Assembly: GCF_004209755.1 (NCBI RefSeq)
Contig: NZ_CP035913.1
Coordinates: 3,596,001-3,660,000, forward strand
Source of the DNA: Pseudoduganella lutea
Lineage (GTDB): Bacteria; Pseudomonadota; Gammaproteobacteria; Burkholderiales; Burkholderiaceae_D
Direction: 5' to 3'
Length of the DNA: 64,000 nucleotides
The number at the start of each line of letters is the position of its first letter. The first letter of the stretch is position 1. The notes beneath the pieces were generated by a model. It worked only from the letters and a program-made list of their open reading frames with translations. It did no database searches and was not told the origin of the DNA. The translations under genes were made by a program, and so were the position numbers. Positions 7,334-16,397 of the stretch are shown in pieces.

Positions 7334-9946
7334 ATGAAGCCCACCCCCATCAGCGCACTGGTACGCGCGCTGTTTTTCGTTCCTGCGCTCTTTCCCGCCG
7401 CAGCGCTTGCCCAGCAAGCCGCCCAGCAACCGGAAGCCCCTGTGGCCGGCGATACCGCCGTGCAGCAGGTAACGGTGACCGGTATCCGCGCCTCGGTGCG
7501 CAGCGCGCTGTCCGTCAAGGAAAACTCGAACAGCATCGTCGAAGTCGTGTCGTCGGAAGACATCGGCAAGCTGCCCGATACGACGATCGCCGAATCGCTG
7601 GCCCGGCTGCCGGGCCTGGCCGCAGGCCTGGACCGCGGCAACGCCAGCCAGATCGTGGCGCGGGGCATGGGCGAGCGCTTCATCGGGGCCACGCTGAACG
7701 GGCGCGAACTGGCGTCGTCCGAGCCGAACCGCGCGGTGCGGTTCGAGCAGTTCCCGTCCGAGTCGCTGTCCGGCGCAGTGGTCTACAAGACGCAGAACGC
7801 CGACCTGGTCGAAGGTGGCGTCGCCACGTCGATCGACCTGCAGACGGTGCAGCCGCTGAAGTACAAGGGCCGCCAGATTTCCGTCAAGGCCGATGCGCTG
7901 TACTACCCGCTGGCCAACGACGTCGACGCGAAGGCGTGGCGGCCGCGCCTGGGCGGCATCTACATCGACCAGCTGGCCGGCGGCAGCGTCGGCGTGGCGC
8001 TGGCGGCCAGCTACCAGAAGCAGCCATCGATCGAGAAGCGCAAGAACCACTGGGGCTTCAACGAAAACAATTCGGTGGACATGACCGGCGACGGCCGCGT
8101 CGACAAGACCCCGTGGGGCTTCGAGGACGAGGTCAAGCGCGGCACCAACGAGCGCGCCAGCGTGCTGGGCAAGGTTGAATGGAAACTGAGCCCGGATGCG
8201 CAGATCACGGCGGACTTGTATTACGCGAAAAACAAGATTTACGAACCGAGCGTGCAGCACTGGACGGGCGACATCGGCAACTGGGATGGCTGGCAGACGC
8301 CGAACTTCTCGAACCTCGACATCCGCGACGGCTACGTGGTGGGTGCCACCGTGCGCGACGTGACGGTGTCGACGCACAGCACGCGCTGGTTCCAGAACAT
8401 GAGCAACTTCGCCGGTGGCCTGAACGGCAAGTTCAACGTGGGCGAGTGGAAGATCGATGCCGACGTGGCCACCTCCCGCGCCGATCGCGACAGCCAGTGG
8501 GCCGACGTGCGCCAGACCAGCGCGCCCGGCACGCTGAGCTGGGCGTTCACCGGCAATGATCACCAGTCTTACTCGTTCACGCAGGATACCGGCAATCCGG
8601 CGATTTTCGGTGCGCCGGCACTGTACATCGATGCCGATGGCCACGTCGACGACAAGCTGAACTCGGCCCAGCTGTCGGCCTGGCGCCCGGTCGAACTGGG
8701 CCCGGTCAGCCGCATCAAGTTCGGCGCGCGGTTCTCCGACCGCGACAAATCGTTCCACCAGACCACGTGGAACCTGGCCACAACGGCCACGTCGCTGCCT
8801 GCATCGGCGTTCGAGACGATCCGCTCGGACGGTTATTTCCCGGCGCTGATGCTGAACGACTTCAACGGCACCGTGGGTTCGCTGTTCGGTGCCGGCGCGC
8901 TGTCGCCGGATGGCCGCACGCAGACGACCACCGACCTGCTGGCTGGCTGGCGCGTGAAGGAGCGCACGAGCGCCGTGTATGCGCAGGGCGACCTGGAAGG
9001 CGAGATGCTCGGCCTGAAATACCGCGGCAACGTGGGCTTGCGCGTGGTGCACACGAAGCAGACCGGCTACGGCATGGAGTCGCGCAATGGCGCCGCACCG
9101 ACGGCGACGGAAGGGGGCGCGTCGTACACGAAGGCGCTGCCGAGCGCCAACCTGATCCTGAACCTGGATGAGGCGCAGGAACACCAGCTGCGCTTCTCGC
9201 TGGCCCGCGCCATGTCGCGCGCGCCGATGGATGAAATGCGCGCATCGCGCCAGCTGGCCATCGATACGGGATCGAGCCAGCCCGCCACGGGCAGCGCCGG
9301 CAACCCGGCCTTGCTGCCAATGATGGCGAACCAGGCCGACCTGTCGTACCAGTGGTATTTCGACCAGGGCGGGCTGCTGTCGGCCGGCATGTTCTACAAG
9401 AAGGTGGGCAGCTACATCGGCATCACCAGCGATACCACGACGATCGACGGCCGGCCGGCCACGCTCACACGCTCGATCAACGGTGAGGGCGGCTATGTGC
9501 GCGGCCTGGAGTTCGCCTACCAGCAGGCGTTCACGATGCTGCCCGCGCCGTTCGACGGCCTGGGCATGGCGGCGAACTTCTCGTACAACGAAAGCAGCAT
9601 CCGGGAATTCACCGGCGACTTACCGATGGTGGGCCTGATGCGGCGTAATGGCGGGGTCACGCTGTGGTACGAGAAAAACGGCTTCGAGGCGCGGTTGCAG
9701 GCGAACTACCACAGCCCGTTCGTGCGCATGCCACGCTGGACGGCCGGCTACCTGGTGGAAAACGACGAGGAAACGTACGTCTCGGCCAACATCTCGAAAT
9801 ACCTCACGCCGCAGCTGCAGCTGCACGTGGGCCTGGACAACATCACGAACCAGCGGGTGATCCACAAGCAGGCCGGCAACCCGTACATCCAGAACGTGAT
9901 GGAATACGGCCGCCGCTACAACATCGGGCTGGCGTACAAGTTCTGA
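7334..9946 (+). CDS. TonB-dependent outer-membrane receptor (TonB-Xanth-Caul type)
   Basis: 870-residue outer-membrane active transporter driven by TonB-ExbB-ExbD. It has a signal peptide (cleavage near ALAQQA) and a short TonB box-like VQQVTVTG at about residues 45-52. The plug domain follows (EDIGKLPDTTIAESLARLPG, ARGMGERF, LNGRELAS). The 22-strand barrel ends in an aromatic C-terminus YNIGLAYKF. The KLPD-TIAESLARLPG pattern is typical of the large receptor class expanded in Xanthomonas, Caulobacter and Massilia, often for carbohydrates or oligopeptides. The substrate cannot be read from sequence. It is followed by a good intrinsic terminator and stands as a single-gene unit. Confidence 0.88.
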   Translation: MKPTPISALVRALFFVPALFPAAALAQQAAQQPEAPVAGDTAVQQVTVTGIRASVRSALSVKENSNSIVEVVSSEDIGKLPDTTIAESLARLPGLAAGLDRGNASQIVARGMGERFIGATLNGRELASSEPNRAVRFEQFPSESLSGAVVYKTQNADLVEGGVATSIDLQTVQPLKYKGRQISVKADALYYPLANDVDAKAWRPRLGGIYIDQLAGGSVGVALAASYQKQPSIEKRKNHWGFNENNSVDMTGDGRVDKTPWGFEDEVKRGTNERASVLGKVEWKLSPDAQITADLYYAKNKIYEPSVQHWTGDIGNWDGWQTPNFSNLDIRDGYVVGATVRDVTVSTHSTRWFQNMSNFAGGLNGKFNVGEWKIDADVATSRADRDSQWADVRQTSAPGTLSWAFTGNDHQSYSFTQDTGNPAIFGAPALYIDADGHVDDKLNSAQLSAWRPVELGPVSRIKFGARFSDRDKSFHQTTWNLATTATSLPASAFETIRSDGYFPALMLNDFNGTVGSLFGAGALSPDGRTQTTTDLLAGWRVKERTSAVYAQGDLEGEMLGLKYRGNVGLRVVHTKQTGYGMESRNGAAPTATEGGASYTKALPSANLILNLDEAQEHQLRFSLARAMSRAPMDEMRASRQLAIDTGSSQPATGSAGNPALLPMMANQADLSYQWYFDQGGLLSAGMFYKKVGSYIGITSDTTTIDGRPATLTRSINGEGGYVRGLEFAYQQAFTMLPAPFDGLGMAANFSYNESSIREFTGDLPMVGLMRRNGGVTLWYEKNGFEARLQANYHSPFVRMPRWTAGYLVENDEETYVSANISKYLTPQLQLHVGLDNITNQRVIHKQAGNPYIQNVMEYGRRYNIGLAYKF

Positions 9947-9963
9947 TCGCTAGCTGACCGCGA

Positions 9964-9998
9964 AAGCCGCCGGCGCCGCAAGGCCCCGGCGGCTTTTT
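9964..9998 (+). terminator. Intrinsic terminator of the TonB receptor
   Basis: Perfect 10-bp stem AAGCCGCCGG / CCGGCGGCTT with a 12-nt loop, running into TTTTT, 18 nt after the receptor stop. Confidence 0.88.
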
Positions 9999-10018
9999 AA
10001 CGACCACGAGGATTGCAA

Positions 10019-10088
10019 AAAAACCGGTGACAGACACCGGTATCGTGGTATTTCCTGAAACCGGGGTCTGACCCCGGTTTCAGGAAAT
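10019..10088. repeat. Intergenic palindromes of the GTC(A/T)GAC family
   Basis: A short element with arms CCGGTG / CACCGG (10024-10040) is followed by a perfect 39-bp palindrome at 10050-10088. The latter has 19-nt arms and a single T at the centre; its core is GGGGTC-T-GACCCC and its ends are ATTTCCTG / CAGGAAAT. The core matches the repeats at 6185 and 6225. The element lies between two convergent transcription units. Confidence 0.85.
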
Positions 10089-10097
10089 ATTGCGAGC

Positions 10098-10125
10098 AAA
10101 AAAAAGCCGGCTCTGGGAGCCGGCT
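10098..10125 (-). terminator. Intrinsic terminator of the lipoprotein pair
   Basis: Read on the minus strand, the stem AGCCGGCT / AGCCGGCT with a 4-nt loop is followed by eight T residues. It lies about 105 nt beyond the last codon of the leftward lipoprotein gene. Confidence 0.85.
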
Positions 10126-10231
10126 GAATCCATTTCTCAGAAAGAAGTGGAGGAGACGGGAGTGATTATGATGCGCTGCCGCATATTGATCCAATTTATC
10201 TTCATGATTCCCATCATTCCACTTGTGAATA

Positions 10232-10834
10232 TCACGGATTCTTGACGCAGTTGACGACCGCATCGGCGCGATCGGCGTCGCCCATGATGCCGGAGCCGTT
10301 CGTGATCGTGCAGGTCTGGTTGAGCGGCTGCTGGAAGATCGTGATGCCGTAGGCCGTGCCGACCGGGATGCTCCCGAAGCTTGCCACGGGTGAGGCGGCC
10401 GTCACTTCAACCACACTGGAGCCATTGATCAGCTGTAGCCGGGCGTCGGTGGCAGCCGCCTCCGTGAGACCCTTGACCGTGACCCCGACCGCGTACTTGT
10501 TCTGCTGGCAGCGCAGGGCGATGTTGATCGACTCGTTGCGGCCGGCGGTGCCTGGCGTGCTCGTTGGATCGCACGTCATGTGCTGCGGCTGGGTCTTGAC
10601 CACGACATTGAAGGCATTGCCGTATTCGATCGTTTTCGGGAAGCTGAACCGGGTGGTGCCGACGGGGACGGCGATCTCGTCGTCGCCGTTGGCCAATACC
10701 AGGCCCGGGTTGCTCAACGGCTCGAGGTTGCCGTTCGCGTCATAGAAACCACCGTTGATCGTGAATTCCGACTTGCCGCCGCATGCGGCCAGCGCCAGTG
10801 CCAGCACCGCCATGCCGATAGTATTTGCTTTCAT
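10232..10834 (-). CDS. Lipoprotein with two beta-repeat domains, function unknown
   Basis: 200-residue exported protein with a lipobox (VLALALAACGG), so probably an outer-membrane or periplasmic lipoprotein. Two repeats of about 80-90 residues share the pattern GL-L-NG-V-F-F-G-Y-V-QP-C; the second repeat ends QPLNQTCTITNGSG. Paired cysteines in each repeat suggest disulfides. The ATG at 10834 has GGAG 7 nt upstream. It is the distal gene of a two-gene unit with its paralogue at 10858, 23 nt away, and ends at a strong terminator. Such repeats are common in Massilia lipoproteins, but no function is known to me. Confidence 0.75.
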   Translation of the reverse strand: MKANTIGMAVLALALAACGGKSEFTINGGFYDANGNLEPLSNPGLVLANGDDEIAVPVGTTRFSFPKTIEYGNAFNVVVKTQPQHMTCDPTSTPGTAGRNESINIALRCQQNKYAVGVTVKGLTEAAATDARLQLINGSSVVEVTAASPVASFGSIPVGTAYGITIFQQPLNQTCTITNGSGIMGDADRADAVVNCVKNP

Positions 10835-10857
10835 TACATTCTCCAGGAAGGCGGTGT

Positions 10858-11457
10858 TCAGGACGCGCGCGGAACGCACGAAACCGCGAGGTTCAGCCGG
10901 TCGCCCGACGGCATGGTGCCGGTGGGGTTCTCCACGGTGCAGGTCAGGCCTTCGGGCTGCTGCAGCACGGTCACGCCATAGGCGAAGCCGTCGTACACCG
11001 AGCCGGGGAACTCGAAGCTCGAGCCGGTTTCCGGGCGGATCGTCACGGTATTGCTGCCCAAGGTCAGCACCAGCTGGTCCTGCGTCAGGCCGGTCACGGT
11101 GCCGCCCAGCTTGTAGCTGTTGGTCACGCACGTGACGGACGTGCGCAGCGCAGTGTAGTAGTTGGCCTTGATGTTGGTGGAGGTCGCCTTGTCCACCGAG
11201 CACACCGTGGCGGTAGCGTCCGTCACGATCTCGATATTGATCGTGGAATCTTCCGCGATCAGGTTCGGGAAATACACCTCGTTCGCCCCGGCGGGCACGG
11301 ACACGGTCTGGTCGCCGTTCTTCAGGACCAGGCCCGGCTTGAGCAGGCCTTGGACGCCCACCCTCAGGGTCAGGTTGCCGTTGTCGCTGCCGCCGCAGCC
11401 GGCCAGCAGCGCAGCGCACAACGCGCCGGCGGTTGCGCACGCATACATACTCTTCAT
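10858..11457 (-). CDS. Lipoprotein with two beta-repeat domains, paralogue of its neighbour
   Basis: 199-residue lipoprotein (lipobox ALLAGCGG). It has the same two-repeat architecture as the gene at 10232: a first repeat with KPGLVLKNGD...VYFP and a second with LVLTLGSNTVTI...GVTVLQQPEGLTC. The ATG at 11457 is preferred over a TTG six codons upstream because it starts a normal signal peptide. As the promoter-proximal gene of the leftward pair it probably arose by tandem duplication followed by strong divergence. Function unknown. Confidence 0.75.
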   Translation of the reverse strand: MKSMYACATAGALCAALLAGCGGSDNGNLTLRVGVQGLLKPGLVLKNGDQTVSVPAGANEVYFPNLIAEDSTINIEIVTDATATVCSVDKATSTNIKANYYTALRTSVTCVTNSYKLGGTVTGLTQDQLVLTLGSNTVTIRPETGSSFEFPGSVYDGFAYGVTVLQQPEGLTCTVENPTGTMPSGDRLNLAVSCVPRAS

Positions 11458-11719
11458 AACAATAACAATCTCCAAATTGATCGGGGCGAATGCCGGACGG
11501 CGCTGGGCCGGAAGCGGTGCGTTGCCGTCCGTAAGCGGCGGCTGAGCCGGAAACGGGCCTTATTTTAGTGCATTTGGCAAGGCCTGGTTCGCTAAATGCT
11601 TGTAACGACATGTGTCTTTCCAAGGTTTCACGGCACGCGCCCGATGGTGCAGGGCGACTGCCGCCCCGGCAGCCAGCAGCGCTTGCGTCTTCCGGGCCGG
11701 GCCATGCGACAATGGCAGC

Positions 11720-12430
11720 ATGAACGACATTGCCCGACCCAAAGCCATTCTGTTCGACCTGGACGATACGCTGTGGCCGATCGGCCCCGTGATCGCCGAA
11801 GCGGAACGCGCGCTGCATGCGTGGCTGGCCGAACACGCGCCGAAAGTGGCGCAAACCTTCACGATCGAAGAATTGCGGGCACGCCGCATGGCGCTGCTGG
11901 CCGAAAAGCCGGAACACCACCTCGACCTGATCGGCCTGCGCCGCGCGGGGCTGGAAGCGGCGTTCCAGCACGTGGGCGAAGACCTGGCCCGGCTCGACGA
12001 AGCCATCAAGCTGTTCGCGGCCGCGCGCAACACCGTCGAGCTTTACCACGACGTGCTGCCCGGGCTGCAGCGCCTGGCGGAAAAAGTCACGCTGGGCTCG
12101 ATCTCCAACGGCAATGCCGACCTTGAAGTCATCGGCCTCGCCCACCATTTCAAGGTATCGCTGGCGGCCAGCCGGTTCGGCAAGGCGAAACCCGATCCAG
12201 AAATCTTCCTGGCGGCATGTGAAGCGCTCGGCGTGGCGCCGCATGAAACCGTGTACGTGGGCGACGACCTGCGCCTGGACGTGGAAGGGGCGCAAAAGGC
12301 GGGCCTGAAAGCCGTGTGGATGAACCGCACCGGCAGCACGGCCCACCTGGAAGCGGGCATCGTGCCCGACGCGATTTGCCGCGACGTGGGCGAGCTGATT
12401 GCGTGGCTGGAACAACAGTTAGCCGATTGA
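11720..12430 (+). CDS. HAD-superfamily hydrolase
   Basis: 236-residue cytoplasmic phosphatase-like protein. HAD motif I is FDLDDTLWP (nucleophile and acid Asp), motif II is the Ser/Asn of ISNGNAD, motif III Lys is in KPDPEIF, and motif IV is GDDLRLDV. A helical cap lies between motifs I and II, placing it in subfamily I with phosphoglycolate phosphatase or haloacid dehalogenase-like enzymes. The substrate is unknown. The start at 11720 is chosen because the upstream open frame has no domain homology. It ends 54 nt before hrcA in the same orientation. Confidence 0.85.
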   Translation: MNDIARPKAILFDLDDTLWPIGPVIAEAERALHAWLAEHAPKVAQTFTIEELRARRMALLAEKPEHHLDLIGLRRAGLEAAFQHVGEDLARLDEAIKLFAAARNTVELYHDVLPGLQRLAEKVTLGSISNGNADLEVIGLAHHFKVSLAASRFGKAKPDPEIFLAACEALGVAPHETVYVGDDLRLDVEGAQKAGLKAVWMNRTGSTAHLEAGIVPDAICRDVGELIAWLEQQLAD

Positions 12431-12484
12431 ATTCCTGGTGCGCTCCCGGCGGTGCATAATGACTGCTTAGCCTGTGAACCGATC

Positions 12485-13501
12485 ATGCAACTCGATACCC
12501 GTGCCCAAACCCTGCTCAAAGCCCTCGTAGAGCGCTATATTGCCGACGGCCAGCCCGTCGGCTCGCGCGCGCTGTCGAAGATTTCCGGCCTTGACCTGTC
12601 GCCGGCCACGATCCGCAACATCATGGCCGATCTCGAAGAACTCGGTTATGTCTCGAGCCCCCACACGTCGGCCGGCCGCGTGCCCACGCCGCGTGGCTAC
12701 CGCATTTTCGTCGACACGCTGCTGACCGTGCAGCCAATGGATGAAAGTGCCGTCGAATCGCGGCTGCGCCCGCAGGCGCATCCGCCGCAAAAGCTGATCG
12801 CCAACGCGGCGCAGATGCTGTCGTCGCTGTCGCAGTTCGCCGGCGTGGTCATGAGCCCGCGCCGCGAATCGGCGTTCCGGCAGATCGAATTCCTGCGCCT
12901 GGGCGAAAAGCGGATCCTGCTGGTGATCGTTGCCCCCGGTGGCGACGTGCAGAACCGCCTGCTGCTGACGGACGTCGATTACACCCCGTCCCAGTTGCAG
13001 CAATCGGCCAACTTCATCAACCAGCACTACAGCGGCCTGGCGTTCGACGAAGTGCGCACCCGCATGCAGGGTGAACTGCGCCAGCTGCGCGACGACATGG
13101 GCCGCCTGATGCAGGCCGCCGTGGAGGCGGGCACCGAGGCAATGGCCGATACGGGCGATGACATGGTGATTTCCGGCGAGCGCAACCTGCTGTCGGTGAG
13201 CGACCTGTCCTCGAACATGACGTCGCTGCGCCAGATGTTCGACATGTTCGAGCAGAAAACGGGGCTGATGCAATTGCTCGACGTGTCGTCGAAGGCGTCC
13301 GGCGTGCAGATCTTCATCGGCGGCGAATCGAACCTCGTGCCGCTGGACGACATGAGCGTCGTCACCGCGCCCTACGAGGTGAACGGCAGGATCGTCGGCA
13401 CGCTCGGCGTGATCGGCCCCACGCGCATGGCCTACGAGCGCGTGATCCCGATCGTGGACATCACGTCGCGCCTGCTATCGAACGCGCTCAGCCACGGCTG
13501 A
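12485..13501 (+). CDS. hrcA: Heat-inducible transcription repressor HrcA
   Basis: 338-residue repressor that binds CIRCE elements upstream of groESL or dnaK-type operons and needs GroEL for folding. The winged helix is recognisable ([32 protein letters not shown], residues about 22-53), followed by [11 protein letters not shown]. The C-terminal GAF-like dimerisation domain contains FIGGE. The start at 12485 (MQLDTRAQ) fits the family. I see no CIRCE palindrome upstream, so autoregulation is not supported here. The stop codon is followed immediately by a 45-bp palindrome. Confidence 0.93.
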   Translation: MQLDTRAQTLLKALVERYIADGQPVGSRALSKISGLDLSPATIRNIMADLEELGYVSSPHTSAGRVPTPRGYRIFVDTLLTVQPMDESAVESRLRPQAHPPQKLIANAAQMLSSLSQFAGVVMSPRRESAFRQIEFLRLGEKRILLVIVAPGGDVQNRLLLTDVDYTPSQLQQSANFINQHYSGLAFDEVRTRMQGELRQLRDDMGRLMQAAVEAGTEAMADTGDDMVISGERNLLSVSDLSSNMTSLRQMFDMFEQKTGLMQLLDVSSKASGVQIFIGGESNLVPLDDMSVVTAPYEVNGRIVGTLGVIGPTRMAYERVIPIVDITSRLLSNALSHG

Positions 13502-13602
13502 ATGTTGCTCGTAAAATGGGGTACGTCCCCATTTTACGAGCAACATTTCCGGAAAGTGGGGACGTACCGCTTCGGCGGACCGCCCATTTTTCAAGCAACA
13601 TT
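13502..13602. repeat. Palindromic repeat directly after the hrcA stop
   Basis: A perfect palindrome with 20-nt arms and a 5-nt centre (13502-13546; outer ends ATGTTGCTCG / CGAGCAACAT, inner GGGG-TACGT-CCCC) begins at the base after the hrcA stop codon. A second degraded element follows (13547-13602), with GTGGGGACGTACCGC and a remnant AAGCAACATT end. Confidence 0.85.
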
Positions 13603-13608
13603 GCAAAT

Positions 13609-13635
13609 AAAAAACGGCCTGTGAAGGCCGTTTTT
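13609..13635. terminator. Bidirectional intrinsic terminator between hrcA and fur
   Basis: Stem AAAAACGGCCT / AGGCCGTTTTT with a GTGA loop; both strands end in a T-run, serving the convergent hrcA and fur units. Confidence 0.88.
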
Positions 13636-13651
13636 ACTTGTATTCAAGCGT

Positions 13652-14080
13652 TCAATGCCGGTGCGGGCAGTTGTCCTTGATGCAACTGCCATAGATCGCC
13701 AGCGCATGCTCGGCGATCTTGAAGCCGCGTTCGACGGCGATGCGCTGCTGGCGGGCTTCGATTTCCTCGTCGACGAATTCCTCCACGCGGCCGCAATCGA
13801 GGCACACGAGGTGGTCGTGGTGGGAACCCTGGTTCAGTTCGAAGATCGCCTTGCCGCTTTCGAAGTGATTGCGGTTCAACAGGCCAGCCTGTTCGAACTG
13901 CGTCAGCACGCGGTAAACGGTGGCGAGACCGACGTCCATATTGTCGGCCAGGAGGATCTTGTAGACATCTTCGGCCGTCAGGTGACGCACGGAACTGTTC
14001 TGGAAGATGTCGAGAATCTTCAGGCGCGGCAGGGTGGCCTTCAGGCCGCTGGCCTTCAGGTCGGTTGGGCTGTTACTCAT
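13652..14080 (-). CDS. fur: Ferric uptake regulator Fur
   Basis: 142-residue metal-dependent repressor of iron-uptake genes. The start [20 protein letters not shown] fits the family and gives the normal length; an upstream in-frame start would add 17 residues. The winged-helix segment ([28 protein letters not shown]) contains the DNA-recognition helix. The regulatory HHDHLVC metal site and the structural cysteines CLDCG and CIKDNC are present. It is divergent from bamE, an order conserved in many proteobacteria. No clear Fur box is seen in the 78-nt divergent gap. Confidence 0.95.
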   Translation of the reverse strand: MSNSPTDLKASGLKATLPRLKILDIFQNSSVRHLTAEDVYKILLADNMDVGLATVYRVLTQFEQAGLLNRNHFESGKAIFELNQGSHHDHLVCLDCGRVEEFVDEEIEARQQRIAVERGFKIAEHALAIYGSCIKDNCPHRH

Positions 14081-14158
14081 GTTCGGTAGTCGGTTTTTGC
14101 TGGAGTGCTTTATGATATAGCGTTTCGGCACTTCCGCTCAATCGATTTGAGGTCACTT

Positions 14159-14851
14159 ATGCGCGTCACCCAAGCGTCACCGTCGTCCGTCCTGCCTGCT
14201 GCCCCGTTCGCGGTCTTGCCAGTAATGAAACCGCGGACATCCCGCCTGCCCCTGCTTGCGGCGGCGGCCTGCGTGGCAGTCGCACTGGGTGGCTGCGCCG
14301 GCAAGACCGTGCTGGGGCCGAAGGAAGGCGCGCAGGTGGCGCAGCAGGCCAACCCGGTCGTCGACCCGGCGCAGGGCGCCGTCACCACGAAGGCATCGCA
14401 GATCCAGCGCTTCATGTGGTTCTTCTCGCCATATCGCCCGGATATTCAGCAAGGCAACTTCGTATCGAAGGAAATGCTCGCTCAACTGAAAACCGGCATG
14501 ACGCGCGACCAGGTGCGCTTCATCATGGGTTCGCCGCTGCTGAACGATATCTTCCACGAGAACCGCTGGGACTACCCGTTCCGCTTCGCGCGCGGCGACG
14601 GCGAGCTGACCACGAGCAGCGTCGTCGTGTACTTCGACAAGGAAGGCAAGGTCGAGCGCTTCGAAGGCGGCGAACTGCCCACCGAGCGTGAATACATTGC
14701 CCGCATCGCCGGCCCGATCCGCCAGTTCAAGAAGGACGAAAAGCGCAACAGCGAAAACCAGCCGGCCGCGCAGCGCGCGCCACTGCCGAGCGGGCAGGAT
14801 GCCGGCAACCGCAATCCGGTCGAGGTCACCACGTCGCCAGGCGGGCAGTAA
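14159..14851 (+). CDS. bamE: Outer-membrane assembly lipoprotein BamE (OmlA)
   Basis: Lipoprotein of the BAM complex that stabilises BamA-BamD contacts. The SmpA/OmlA fold region is at KTGMTRDQVRFIMGSPLLNDIFHENRWDYPF-type residues after about 110, and the lipobox is VALGGC. Two starts are possible. ATG 14159 has a GAGG site at good spacing but puts 22 residues before the signal peptide; ATG 14225 gives a textbook lipoprotein signal peptide but lacks a clear ribosome site. The Gln-, Asn- and Pro-rich C-terminal tail of about 50 residues is longer than in E. coli BamE. Confidence 0.9.
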   Translation: MRVTQASPSSVLPAAPFAVLPVMKPRTSRLPLLAAAACVAVALGGCAGKTVLGPKEGAQVAQQANPVVDPAQGAVTTKASQIQRFMWFFSPYRPDIQQGNFVSKEMLAQLKTGMTRDQVRFIMGSPLLNDIFHENRWDYPFRFARGDGELTTSSVVVYFDKEGKVERFEGGELPTEREYIARIAGPIRQFKKDEKRNSENQPAAQRAPLPSGQDAGNRNPVEVTTSPGGQ

Positions 14852-14880
14852 GCACCAATAAGCGCCAATTAGCGCCAACA
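14849..14880. repeat. Three 10-bp direct repeats at the bamE stop
   Basis: The units TAAGCACCAA, TAAGCGCCAA and TTAGCGCCAA follow head to tail; the first T-A-A is the bamE stop codon. They lie in the 70-nt spacer before dapB. No function is evident. Confidence 0.6.
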
Positions 14881-14921
14881 AGCAGTCGATTACATCACAA
14901 GAACAACATCAGGAACTACAC

Positions 14922-15731
14922 ATGAGCACTCTGAACATCGCCATCGCCGGCGCCGGCGGCCGCATGGGCCGCATGCTGGTGGAAGCCGTACTGAACGCGG
15001 ATGACCTGCGCCTGTCCGGCGCCCTCGGCATCGCCGGCAGCGACGGCCTCGGCCAGGATGCCGGCGCGTTTCTCGGCAAGGCATCCGGTGCGATCGTCAC
15101 GTCCGACCTGGCCGAAGGCCTGAAGGGTGCCGACGTGCTGATCGACTTCACCCGCCCCGAAGGCACGCTGCAGCACGCCGAATACTGCGCCGCGCACGGC
15201 ATCAAGCTGGTGATCGGCACCACCGGTTTCGACGATGCGGGCAAGGCCGCGCTGAAGGCCGCCGCCGAAAAAACGGCCATCGTGTTCGCGCCGAACATGA
15301 GCGTGGGTGTGAACGTCACGCTCAAGCTGCTGGAGCTGGCCGCGAAAAGCCTGTCCACCGGCTACGACATCGAGATCATCGAAGCGCACCACCGCCACAA
15401 GGTCGATGCGCCGTCCGGTACCGCGCTGAAGATGGGCGAAGTGATCGCCGACGCGCTGGGCCGCGACCTGAAGGAATGCGCCGTGTACGGCCGCGAAGGC
15501 GTGACGGGCGAGCGCGATCCGTCGACGATCGGCTTTGCCACGATCCGCGGCGGCGACATCATCGGCGACCACACAGTGCTGTTCGCCGGCACCGGCGAGC
15601 GCATCGAGATCAGCCACAAGTCCAGCAGCCGCGCCGGCTATGCGCAAGGCTCCCTGCGGGCATCGCGCTTCCTGGCCGACAAGAGCACCGGCCTGTTCGA
15701 CATGTACGACGTGCTGGGCCTGAACCAGTAA
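14922..15731 (+). CDS. dapB: 4-hydroxy-tetrahydrodipicolinate reductase DapB
   Basis: Second enzyme of the diaminopimelate/lysine branch, supplying meso-DAP for peptidoglycan. The 269 residues include the N-terminal NAD(P)H-binding motif [12 protein letters not shown]. The catalytic motif [18 protein letters not shown] has the conserved His pair and Lys. The C-terminal dimer interface is standard. It sits 70 nt after bamE and 3 nt before exbB, so probably one transcript. Confidence 0.97.
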   Translation: MSTLNIAIAGAGGRMGRMLVEAVLNADDLRLSGALGIAGSDGLGQDAGAFLGKASGAIVTSDLAEGLKGADVLIDFTRPEGTLQHAEYCAAHGIKLVIGTTGFDDAGKAALKAAAEKTAIVFAPNMSVGVNVTLKLLELAAKSLSTGYDIEIIEAHHRHKVDAPSGTALKMGEVIADALGRDLKECAVYGREGVTGERDPSTIGFATIRGGDIIGDHTVLFAGTGERIEISHKSSSRAGYAQGSLRASRFLADKSTGLFDMYDVLGLNQ

Positions 15732-15734
15732 GAC

Positions 15735-16391
15735 ATGGAGCACTTTACGTTCGCCGGCTACTGGGAGCGGGGCGACGCGATCAGCCATGCTGTCGCGTAC
15801 TTCCTGCTGGCCATGTCGCTGGCGAGCTGGTTCTTCATCCTGTCGAAAGGGCTGATGGCATGGCGCGTGCGCCGCAGCGCGCGCGTGGTGCAGCGCTTCT
15901 GGGATGCGCCCACGCTGGCCGATGGCGTGGCCGTCGTGTCGGCGGGCGATCCCGAAGGCATCTATCTCGCGCTCGCCGAGCAGGGCACCGTGGCGGCCCC
16001 CGCGGGCAAGGGCCATTCGCTCGGCACCTCGGTGGGCCGCTCCGAACAGGTCACGCGGCTGCTGCGCGATGCGATCCACCGTTCCACCGTGCGGCTCGAA
16101 TCGGGCCTCACGCTGCTGGCGTCGATCGCTTCCACCGCGCCATTCGTGGGCCTGCTGGGTACCGTGTGGGGCATCTACCATGCGCTGGCCGCCGTGTCGT
16201 CGTCCGGCACCGTGGAGATCGACAAGGTGGCCGGCCCCGTTGGCGAAGCGCTGATCATGACCGGCGTGGGCCTGATGGTGGCGATTCCCGCCGTGCTGGC
16301 CTATAACGGTTTCAATCGCATCAACCGGCTCACGCTGTCCGAGCTCGACGCGTTCGCCCACGACCTGCACGCCTACCTGACGAAGGATTGA
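15735..16391 (+). CDS. exbB: MotA/TolQ/ExbB family proton-channel protein
   Basis: 218-residue inner-membrane protein that with ExbD converts proton-motive force into TonB motion. Membrane segments are visible near residues 18-38, about 130-155 (STAPFVGLLGTVWGIYHAL) and 170-195. The channel motif around GLLGTVWGIY is typical. Spacing of 3 nt after dapB and 6 nt before exbD indicates an operon. It could serve TolQ-like roles, but the size and pairing with a short ExbD favour ExbB. Confidence 0.9.
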   Translation: MEHFTFAGYWERGDAISHAVAYFLLAMSLASWFFILSKGLMAWRVRRSARVVQRFWDAPTLADGVAVVSAGDPEGIYLALAEQGTVAAPAGKGHSLGTSVGRSEQVTRLLRDAIHRSTVRLESGLTLLASIASTAPFVGLLGTVWGIYHALAAVSSSGTVEIDKVAGPVGEALIMTGVGLMVAIPAVLAYNGFNRINRLTLSELDAFAHDLHAYLTKD

Positions 16392-16397
16392 GCGACC

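Noticed and set aside
10232..12415. 727-residue minus-strand frame spanning two lipoproteins and the HAD gene
   Set aside because: Only its last 200 codons make sense (a lipoprotein). The rest is antisense to the HAD gene or out of frame with the second lipoprotein.
12431..12484. Possible CIRCE element upstream of hrcA
   Set aside because: No TTAGCACTC-N9-GAGTGCTAA-like palindrome is present in the gap.
14081..14158. Fur box in the fur/bamE divergent region
   Set aside because: No convincing match to the 19-bp Fur consensus was found by eye; only a TATGAT-like -10 without a -35.
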